57,617 bases of DNA. Source: an uncultured Bacilli bacterium. Lineage in GTDB: Bacteria; Bacillota_I; Bacilli_A; RF39; UBA660. The stretch is from assembly GCA_944332265.1 (NCBI GenBank), contig CALVJQ010000009.1:1-57617 (forward strand), given 5' to 3'. Numbering within the stretch: the first letter of the stretch is position 1; each line of letters opens with the position of its first letter. The notes under the pieces are model-generated. The model did no database searches, was not told where the DNA came from, and saw only the letters and a list, made by a program, of their open reading frames with translations. Positions 52,358-57,617 of this stretch are shown piece after piece. A program made the translations under genes and the position numbers.

Positions 52358-53287
52358 ATGTTTAAATATACTCTCGATAATAAACGATATCATACTTTAA
52401 ATTATCATTACAAAAATAAATATGGTAAAAAAACATTTAAAGTTTCCTTAAATGGTAATTTTTCATGTCCAAATAAAGAAAAAGATGGTCATGGATGTAT
52501 TTTCTGTTCACGTTTAGGTTCTGGAGACTTTGCTGGTAATAAAAATGATGACTTAATAACTCAATTTAATAAAGTAAAAAAAATAATGGAACAAAAATGG
52601 CCAAATAGTTATTATATTGGTTATTTTCAAGCTAATACAAATACATATGCTCCATTAAATGAATTAAAAGAAAAATATGAAACAATCCTAAATTTGCCAA
52701 ATGTTATTGGTCTTAACGTTGCCACTCGTAGTGATGCTATAAATAAGTCATGTTATGATTACCTAGAAGAATTAAATAAAAAAACTAATCTTACTATCGA
52801 ACTAGGATTACAATCAATTCACGAAAAAACATTAAAATTTATTAATCGTGGCCACGATTTAGCTAACTTTAAAAAAGCTGTAAAAGAATTGCAAAAAAGA
52901 AACATAGAAGTAGTTGTTCATATCATAAATGGTTTACCAGGTGAAACAAAAGAAGATATGATAGAAACTGTTAAATACTTAAATAACCTAAAAATAAACG
53001 GTCTAAAAATACATATGCTTCATATAATTAAAAACACTGATTTAGCCGATTATTACGAAAAATATCCTTTTCATATTTTAACTGAAGAAGAATATATTGA
53101 TATTGTTATATCACAATTAGAATATCTTGACCCTAAAATAGTTATTCATCGTATTACTGGAGATCCCAAAAAAGAAGACCTAATAGCTCCAACATGGTTA
53201 CTAAAAAAATTTTGTGTTTTAAATGATATTGATAAAGAAATGGTAAAAAGAAATACCTATCAAGGAGCTAAATTAAAAAAGCAATAA
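52358..53287 (+). CDS. YtqA-family radical SAM protein (TIGR01212 type)
   Basis: The 309-residue protein has the long-spaced iron-sulfur motif CPNKEKDGHGCIFC (C37, C47, C50), the SAM-binding region YIGYFQANTNTYA, and ATRSDAI, LGLQSIHE and HIINGLPGET segments typical of YtqA. The family is widespread in Firmicutes; a tRNA- or sulfur-related modification has been suspected, but I cannot state its reaction. AAAAAGGTGATTTAA precedes the ATG. It converges with the DUF5662 gene over a shared terminator. Confidence 0.92.
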   Translation: MFKYTLDNKRYHTLNYHYKNKYGKKTFKVSLNGNFSCPNKEKDGHGCIFCSRLGSGDFAGNKNDDLITQFNKVKKIMEQKWPNSYYIGYFQANTNTYAPLNELKEKYETILNLPNVIGLNVATRSDAINKSCYDYLEELNKKTNLTIELGLQSIHEKTLKFINRGHDLANFKKAVKELQKRNIEVVVHIINGLPGETKEDMIETVKYLNNLKINGLKIHMLHIIKNTDLADYYEKYPFHILTEEEYIDIVISQLEYLDPKIVIHRITGDPKKEDLIAPTWLLKKFCVLNDIDKEMVKRNTYQGAKLKKQ

Positions 53288-53303
53288 CGAATTATTGCTT
53301 TTT
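53276..53303. terminator. Bidirectional terminator
   Basis: AAAAAGCAATAA (53276-53287) pairs with TTATTGCTTTTT (53292-53303) around CGAA. It overlaps both convergent gene ends. Confidence 0.8.
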
Positions 53304-54278
53304 ACTTGGCACTTTTTCTAATCTTAAAGCTGGTTTTCGATAACGATAAACAACAGTTGTATCAGAATATTCACATGGTTTAAAACCTAACTCTTCAATA
53401 TCTTTCTTCATACAAGAATTATCTTTTCTTACACTTATAAATAATTCCTCCATTGTTGAAGTTTCAATAAATTTTGATAAAGCTTCTATTGTATATCCAT
53501 TACCTAAATAATTTTCATATATTTTATATTCCATATATTTATTGAATTTCAAAGATATATAGCCTATCTCTGTATTATCCTCTCTTAAATATAAAACATA
53601 TGATACCGATGCAAAGTCTGGTGTTTCTTCTTTTTGTAAATACAACCTTTCAGTTTTTATATAATCCGTATAACAAGATTCATCAAAATCTTCTAACATT
53701 TCCATTGTAGAATCTTTAAGATTAAAACATAATGGTTCACTATCATTTAAAACTGCCGAATAATCATCATTTTTAGTTAAATGAACCAATATGGTACAAT
53801 ACTCTAATAGCTTCTTATAATGTTCTTTATCAAAATGAAAACGTAAATCTTGTTGTATTTTAATATAAGCTATTAAATCACTATTATATTGTCTACTTCT
53901 AGCATGACAATCACAAGCCATTTCTAATAAATCCAAATCGGACATATCATTAGGACTCTCATAGTACTCTGGATGATGAGAATTATTTTTCCAATGCAAT
54001 GCTTTAGCTTCAATTTGTTCACGTGTTGGAACATGTTCTATATCTGACATCTGATCAATATCATCAATAATACTTGCCAATGCCATAAATTCCTCGGTAT
54101 TTTGAATTTTAGATATATCATGAACAGAACATCTACCAATTAATCTAATAGCATCTACACTTCTATTTTTTCTTATCAAGTAAGAAGCCAAATATTCTCC
54201 ACTACGCATGACACAAGCGCGATGAACAAGTGTATCTTGTACTTCTTTTGATAATTTTTCAGTATCAATCTTTTTCAT
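53292..54278 (-). CDS. DUF5662 domain fused to a GNAT-like acetyltransferase domain
   Basis: The 328-residue protein has an N-terminal helical part (about 15-170) with His/Asp motifs of DUF5662: CSVHDISK, ALHWKNNSHHPEYYE and DLLEMACDCHARS, suggestive of an HD-like metal site. The C-terminal part (about 210-315) looks like a GNAT fold (VSYVLYLREDNTEIGYISLKF, YLGNGYTIEALSKFIE, NSCMKKDIEELGFKPCEY). The fusion suggests a two-step or regulated small-molecule modification. AGGAGGCCGTT precedes the ATG. No substrate is known. Confidence 0.75.
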   Translation of the reverse strand: MKKIDTEKLSKEVQDTLVHRACVMRSGEYLASYLIRKNRSVDAIRLIGRCSVHDISKIQNTEEFMALASIIDDIDQMSDIEHVPTREQIEAKALHWKNNSHHPEYYESPNDMSDLDLLEMACDCHARSRQYNSDLIAYIKIQQDLRFHFDKEHYKKLLEYCTILVHLTKNDDYSAVLNDSEPLCFNLKDSTMEMLEDFDESCYTDYIKTERLYLQKEETPDFASVSYVLYLREDNTEIGYISLKFNKYMEYKIYENYLGNGYTIEALSKFIETSTMEELFISVRKDNSCMKKDIEELGFKPCEYSDTTVVYRYRKPALRLEKVPSKKQ

Positions 54279-54312
54279 AACGGCCTCCTAAAATGCCATA
54301 GATGTATTATAC

Positions 54313-54345
54313 ACTAAAAAAAAAAAAGGTCAAATATGACCTTTT
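54313..54345 (-). terminator. Terminator after the small thioredoxin-like gene
   Basis: AAAAGGTCA (54324-54332) pairs with TGACCTTTT (54337-54345) around AATA, followed on the minus strand by a long T-run. Confidence 0.75.
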
Positions 54346-54577
54346 AAATTAAAACTTTTTTTAATTCTCTCTCAGTCAAAACTTTTCCCTGACTAACAAC
54401 ACAACCGTTTACTACTATCCCAGGAAAGTTCTTTATATTATACTTGTTTTTCGTCTTATCATCATCTAAAAGTAACAAATTAACTTTTAAATCACTATCT
54501 TCAATTGTTCTTTCGATTATTTTCTTCATCTTCAAACCATTTTTTGTTTTAGCACCAATTAAAGCAATTTCTATTAT
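54344..54577 (-). CDS. Small thioredoxin-like protein without CxxC and without an AUG start
   Basis: The frame encodes a product like the small thioredoxin_3/redox-disulfide family (beta-alpha-beta start IEIALIGAKTKNG, then KYNIKNFPGIVVNGCVVSQGK with the cis-Pro region), usual length 75-80. The CxxC position reads KTKN, so it has no redox pair. AAAGGAGGA (54584-54592) lies 6 nt before AUA 54577; no AUG, GUG or UUG lies at a normal distance. Later starts (TTG 54535, ATG 54529) would remove the first strand. Either AUA initiates, or the gene is decaying. The coordinates assume AUA. Confidence 0.5.
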   Translation of the reverse strand: MIEIALIGAKTKNGLKMKKIIERTIEDSDLKVNLLLLDDDKTKNKYNIKNFPGIVVNGCVVSQGKVLTERELKKVLI

Positions 54578-54667
54578 TTATAATCCTCCTTTCATAATTT
54601 AATGATAAAACCTAAATGTGTTCATTTTTTGTCTAAATTATGAAAAAAGAATGTAATTTTAGTGAAA

Positions 54668-55039
54668 TTATTTTATATTATCTAAATCTCCTTTTAAAGG
54701 AATAACTCCCCATCCAACTAACTCGTCTTCATATGGTTCATAAATATCATTAAGTAAATATATTTTCTTATTAAAATAAAATGCAAAAGCAATTTCAGCA
54801 AAACTATTAGGACCAATATAATTTTCAATTCCTTTTTTAGTTGCATTTACAATTAATATATAATCGTTATCTTTATCTATTATTCTTTCAAAATGCTTAC
54901 GCGATGCAATTATCTTAGGTAGTCCTTCCATACATTCTTTAGGAAGTAAAACATTAAAATCTCTCTTTTCCAACTCATCCTTTACTTCAAGAATCTTATC
55001 TTTAACTTTCATACTACCACATAAAACTATATTCTTCAT
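54668..55039 (-). CDS. Nucleoside 2-deoxyribosyltransferase-like protein
   Basis: The 123-residue protein begins KNIVLCGSMKVKD, with a Gly-Ser-Met turn as in the nucleoside deoxyribosyltransferase-like superfamily. It continues with IIDKDNDYILIVNATKKGIENYIGPNSFAEIAFAFYFNKKIYLL, where the N..K.G..NYIG and the Glu in FAEIAFA fit the family's substrate site. The reaction is exchange or hydrolysis of deoxyribonucleosides, but many members are uncharacterised. AAGGGCGAT precedes the ATG. It is 17 nt after the HExxH gene. Confidence 0.72.
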   Translation of the reverse strand: MKNIVLCGSMKVKDKILEVKDELEKRDFNVLLPKECMEGLPKIIASRKHFERIIDKDNDYILIVNATKKGIENYIGPNSFAEIAFAFYFNKKIYLLNDIYEPYEDELVGWGVIPLKGDLDNIK

Positions 55040-55056
55040 TTTATCGCCCTTTCTAT

Positions 55057-55989
55057 TTATAATATCTTCAATAAACTAGCAATATCAGTTTCTTCAATAC
55101 ATTTATCAAATGATAACTCATATTTATTTAAAAAATCTTCCAAACATATATTATAATCAATAACTTTTTGAATATACTCTAATATTTCTTTTCTAATACC
55201 TATATTATTATAATACAATAAAAACAAATTAAAAGCTTTAATTATAGATACAACATATTTACTACTAACTAAGGCTTCAGTCATTAATATTTGATTATCA
55301 TTTTCATAATAATATTTAAATAATTTATAGAATTCTAAAATCAAATAATTAATTCTGCTAATAAAAATTTCTTTTAATTGCTTATTATCAAATGGACCTT
55401 CAAAAAGATATACTAATTCTAAAAATATACTAATTATCTCCCCATTTTTATAATCTTTTATCATAGATTTATCTAAACTTAACTGCGTATGAATTAATTC
55501 ATGTACATAACACATTCCTGTATAACAAGTTATTTGTTTACTAAGTTTAATCTTATTTATATATAATTTCATTTTTTCTAAAAAAATTCTATCATCACAT
55601 ATATTAAGATGTTGAACTAATACTCCATATAAAGGATTCGCTTTAATAAAAGAAATAGGAATTTCAAAACAATTTACATCTCTACCAAGCTGATTATAAA
55701 TAGCAATTAATTCATTTATATCACCAACTAATAAACCATTTAATTTTTGTAATTCCTTCTCATCTAATAAATGAACAAAACGCAGATTAAAACGTTCAAC
55801 CAAAAATTCTTTAGCTAAGTTCATTTCATATACCTTACTAGATTTTATCCAAGTAGATAAAGAACTATCAATATCTAATAAAGATAATTTATAAATATAT
55901 TCAACTAATTTAGAATCTAAGTTAATTAATGACATATCTTCAAATCCATAAATTGTCTTATATTCTTCTAACAAACTATTTTCTGTCAT
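55057..55989 (-). CDS. HExxH putative metalloprotease-like protein
   Basis: The 310-residue cytoplasmic protein has one HExxH motif (CYVHELIHTQ, H163 E164 H167) followed 17 to 30 residues later by Glu candidates (E184, E191), the layout of gluzincin-type zinc peptidases. The rest is helical with no known domain. ATG 55989 is chosen, with AGAGG 7 nt upstream; the longer frame back to 56157 would run through the tRNA and is rejected. It sits directly behind the tRNA-Gln terminator and before the deoxyribosyltransferase-like gene. Activity is unproven. Confidence 0.7.
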   Translation of the reverse strand: MTENSLLEEYKTIYGFEDMSLINLDSKLVEYIYKLSLLDIDSSLSTWIKSSKVYEMNLAKEFLVERFNLRFVHLLDEKELQKLNGLLVGDINELIAIYNQLGRDVNCFEIPISFIKANPLYGVLVQHLNICDDRIFLEKMKLYINKIKLSKQITCYTGMCYVHELIHTQLSLDKSMIKDYKNGEIISIFLELVYLFEGPFDNKQLKEIFISRINYLILEFYKLFKYYYENDNQILMTEALVSSKYVVSIIKAFNLFLLYYNNIGIRKEILEYIQKVIDYNICLEDFLNKYELSFDKCIEETDIASLLKIL

Positions 55990-56007
55990 CCCAAAACCTC
56001 TATATAT

Positions 56008-56033
56008 AATAAAATCCCGACTATTACCGGGAT
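56008..56033 (-). terminator. tRNA-Gln terminator
   Basis: ATCCCG (56014-56019) pairs with CGGGAT (56028-56033) around an 8-nt loop, with a T-rich run following on the minus strand. GC-rich relative to its surroundings. Confidence 0.7.
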
Positions 56034-56041
56034 AATAAACT

Positions 56042-56117
56042 TGGTTACCCCAGTAGGATTCGAACCTACGGAATGTCAGGGTCAGAGCCTGATGCCTTAC
56101 CACTTGGCGATGGGGTA
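56042..56117 (-). tRNA. tRNA-Gln (anticodon CUG)
   Basis: The minus strand gives a full cloverleaf: acceptor TACCCCA/TGGGGTA, D-arm GCCAAGTGGTAAGGC, anticodon stem TCAGG/CCTGA with loop CTCTGAC (anticodon CTG), T-arm CGTAGGTTCGAATCCTACT-type with TTCGAAT, discriminator A, and an encoded CCA at 56042-56044. It reads CAG codons. Confidence 0.95.
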
Positions 56118-56129
56118 ATAACAACTTAT

Positions 56130-56157
56130 ATTTTATCACTAACTTATTTTTTTTCAA
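56130..56157 (-). promoter_or_regulatory. tRNA-Gln promoter
   Basis: TTGAAA (56152-56157) and TAAAAT (56130-56135) are spaced by 16 nt, ending 13 nt upstream of the tRNA 5' end. Confidence 0.6.
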
Positions 56158-56207
56158 ATATTTTTATTAACTATTATCATATGATATAATATTGACAGGA
56201 GGTAAAT

Positions 56208-56624
56208 ATGTCAATTGTATGGTTAATTATTATTATCATTTTAGCAATTATTGAAATAGCTACAATCAACTTAGTAACAATATGGTTTGTCGCATCAGGT
56301 CTCGTCTCTTTAATCCTATCATATTTCAATACTACATTCTTAACCCAATTTGCCGTTTTTGTTATTCTAGGAACTTTATTATTAATCTTAACAAGAAAAT
56401 CACTAGTAAAAATGTTAAACAAAAATAAACAAAAAACCAACCTAGATTTAATTATTGATAGTGAAGGTATAGTAACAGAAAATATAACTAAAAACCATCC
56501 GGGAGAAGTAAAAGTCGAAGGCAAAAAATGGACAGCTATTGCCGATAAGAATATTGCTAAAGGCCAAACTGTTAAAATCAAAAAAATTGAAGGTGTAAAA
56601 TTAATTGTTGAGGAGGTAAAATAA
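56208..56624 (+). CDS. NfeD-like membrane protein
   Basis: The 138-residue protein has two hydrophobic hairpin regions (about 3-40 and 46-62) and a C-terminal OB-fold domain (LIIDSEGIVTENI...GEVKVEGKKWTAIAD...GQTVKIKKIEGVKLIVE), the NfeD-C pattern. NfeD proteins pair with SPFH/stomatin proteins in membrane microdomains. GACAGGAGGTAAAT precedes the ATG. The SPFH gene follows after 1 nt. Confidence 0.92.
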   Translation: MSIVWLIIIIILAIIEIATINLVTIWFVASGLVSLILSYFNTTFLTQFAVFVILGTLLLILTRKSLVKMLNKNKQKTNLDLIIDSEGIVTENITKNHPGEVKVEGKKWTAIADKNIAKGQTVKIKKIEGVKLIVEEVK

Positions 56625-56625
56625 C

Positions 56626-57522
56626 ATGGAAATTTTAATTCCACTTTTAATTATTGTCTTTATTTGTATAATTTTATGTATTAAAGTAGTTCCCCAAGCA
56701 GAAGCTTATGTAGTAGAAAGAGTTGGTTCATACCTAGAAACATGGAAAAATGGACTTCATTTTAAAATTCCATTTATCGATCGTATTGCCAATCGTCTAA
56801 CTCTAAAAGAAATCGTAAAAGATTTTAAACCCCAACCAGTTATTACAAAAGATAATGTAACAATGCAAATTGATACAGTTGTCTATTATCAAATAACTGA
56901 TCCTAAATTATATACATATGGAGTAGAAAACCCAATAGTTGCTATTGAAAATTTAACAGCAACTACTCTACGTAATATAATTGGTGAACTTGAATTAGAT
57001 CAAACTCTTACTTCAAGAGATATAATAAACGCTAAAATGCGTTCTATTCTTGATGAAGCAACAGATCCTTGGGGAATTAAAATAAATCGTGTCGAAGTAA
57101 AAAACATTCTTCCACCACGCGATATCCAAGAAGCTATGGAAAAACAAATGCGTGCTGAAAGAGAAAGACGTGAAAAAATTCTTCAAGCCGAAGGCGAAAA
57201 GAAATCAAGTATTTTAATCGCTGAAGGTGAAAAACAAAGTGCAATATTAAGAGCTGAAGCTGATAAAGAAACAGCAATCCTTAAAGCAACTGGTGAAGCC
57301 GAAGCTATTTTAAGAATCAACCAAGCTGAAGCCGAAAGTATTAAACTACTACGTGAAGCTAACGCTGATAAAAATGTAATTGCTCTAAAAGGATTAGAAG
57401 CTGCTACTAAAATGGCTGATGGAAAAGCAACCAAAATCATTGTTCCATCTAACCTACAAGATATTGCTTCTATAACTACTACTATAAGCGAAATGCTAAA
57501 AGATCAAAATAATACAAAATAA
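56626..57522 (+). CDS. SPFH/stomatin-like (QmcA type) membrane protein
   Basis: The 298-residue protein has an N-terminal helix (about 3-20), an SPFH/band-7 domain (VPQAEAYVVERVG...YQITDPKLY...LTATTLRNIIGELELD), and an Ala/Glu-rich coiled coil (about 175-250, with the ILQAEGEKKSSIL pattern). SPFH proteins form large membrane rings that organise microdomains and regulate proteases. GAGGAGGTAAAATAAC precedes the ATG. It is the second gene of the NfeD-stomatin pair and ends at a strong terminator. Confidence 0.93.
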   Translation: MEILIPLLIIVFICIILCIKVVPQAEAYVVERVGSYLETWKNGLHFKIPFIDRIANRLTLKEIVKDFKPQPVITKDNVTMQIDTVVYYQITDPKLYTYGVENPIVAIENLTATTLRNIIGELELDQTLTSRDIINAKMRSILDEATDPWGIKINRVEVKNILPPRDIQEAMEKQMRAERERREKILQAEGEKKSSILIAEGEKQSAILRAEADKETAILKATGEAEAILRINQAEAESIKLLREANADKNVIALKGLEAATKMADGKATKIIVPSNLQDIASITTTISEMLKDQNNTK

Positions 57523-57540
57523 TAAAAAATAATAAAAAAT

Positions 57541-57571
57541 ACATATCATAACAAATATGATATGTTTTTTT
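57541..57571. terminator. Bidirectional terminator after the SPFH gene
   Basis: ACATATCATA (57541-57550) pairs with TATGATATGT (57556-57565) around ACAAA, followed by T7. It also follows the likely minus-strand gene end at 57570. Confidence 0.8.
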
Positions 57572-57617
57572 ATTTTAATAACTCATTAATTATTATAAAT
57601 TCTTCTTGATGATTAAC
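57570..57617 (-). CDS. Possible C-terminal end of a minus-strand gene
   Basis: From the window edge a minus-strand frame reads VNHQEEFIIINELLK and stops at TAA 57570-57572, next to the shared terminator. Convergent packing like this is common in the window, so it is probably the tail of a gene, but 15 codons cannot prove it. Confidence 0.35.
   Translation of the reverse strand, partial: VNHQEEFIIINELLK

Noticed and set aside
55990-56157. N-terminal extension of the HExxH protein
   Set aside because: It translates through tRNA-Gln and its terminator.
1-57617. Possible use of UGA as a tryptophan codon (Mollicutes code)
   Set aside because: UGA ends several clear genes (CPBP protease, giant protein, Cse60-like, DUF-coupled genes), and family proteins read through with UGG for Trp, so the standard code applies.
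45000-57617. Mobile element or prophage
   Set aside because: No transposase, integrase, terminal repeats or phage structural genes were seen here or elsewhere in the window; the tRNA-Gln has no visible duplicated 3' end nearby.

Overview
The window is strongly A+T-rich and densely packed. UGA is used as a stop (for example at the ATGA junction of 2634-2637 and at the end of the 35048-42667 gene), so the standard bacterial code applies. Shine-Dalgarno sequences are of the AGGAGG or AAGGTGAT type. The gene set points to a low-GC Firmicute of the Bacilli/Erysipelotrichia side, probably an uncultured gut lineage (inference): T-box leaders on tyrS and leuS, a CIRCE operator, YtxH, YfhO, YtqA, a CotY/CotZ-type spore-coat protein, a Cse60-like protein, a SpoVB/YtgP-type flippase, and a ClpB without its N-domain as in Mollicutes. 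Species cannot be named from this sequence.

Layout. 1-6 kb: two secreted/anchored proteins, a membrane thioredoxin-like protein, a CPBP protease, a metallophosphoesterase with altered catalytic residues, a spore-coat-like protein, an orphan PTS-EIIB-like domain, a divergent SEDS protein and a tiny Gly/Pro-rich gene. 6-15 kb: T-box-tyrS, a cadherin-like surface protein, a lipoprotein/YtxG/YtxH-like operon, trmB, and the Cse60-flippase pair. 15-21 kb: YfhO, then an operon of histidine phosphatase, TTD14-like NTPase-CYTH protein and thymidine kinase behind a perfect palindrome, preceded by an NrtR-type Nudix regulator.

21-42.7 kb is the most unusual part. It is a surface-protein locus with eight short SipW-type (TasA/camelysin-like) or related membrane-anchored exported proteins, two intact Ser/His signal peptidases of SipW type, and a third signal-peptidase homologue in which both catalytic residues are replaced. 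A membrane-anchored McrB-like AAA+ ATPase sits with a DUF2357-like protein and an unrecognised partner. A 2,539-residue protein with a long Gly-Gly-rich beta-helix repeat field is followed by a 46-residue acidic protein and a 524-residue coiled-coil protein. One promoter drives ten close-packed genes (33255 down to 24833), mixing the processing enzymes, the exported substrates and the AAA+ module. I infer a dedicated cell-surface fibre or matrix export/assembly system; nothing in the window proves that function.

42.7-57.6 kb returns to housekeeping: clpB with CIRCE, an alpha/beta hydrolase, T-box(Leu)-membrane protein-leuS, a GH31-family protein lacking its nucleophile, a YtqA radical SAM protein, a DUF5662-GNAT protein, a small CxxC-less thioredoxin-like protein with no AUG start, tRNA-Gln(CUG), an HExxH protein, and an NfeD-stomatin pair. 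Convergent genes are often separated only by bidirectional terminators that lie partly inside coding sequence. No rRNA, CRISPR array, transposase or phage gene was seen, and no gene-free gap exceeds about 300 bases.
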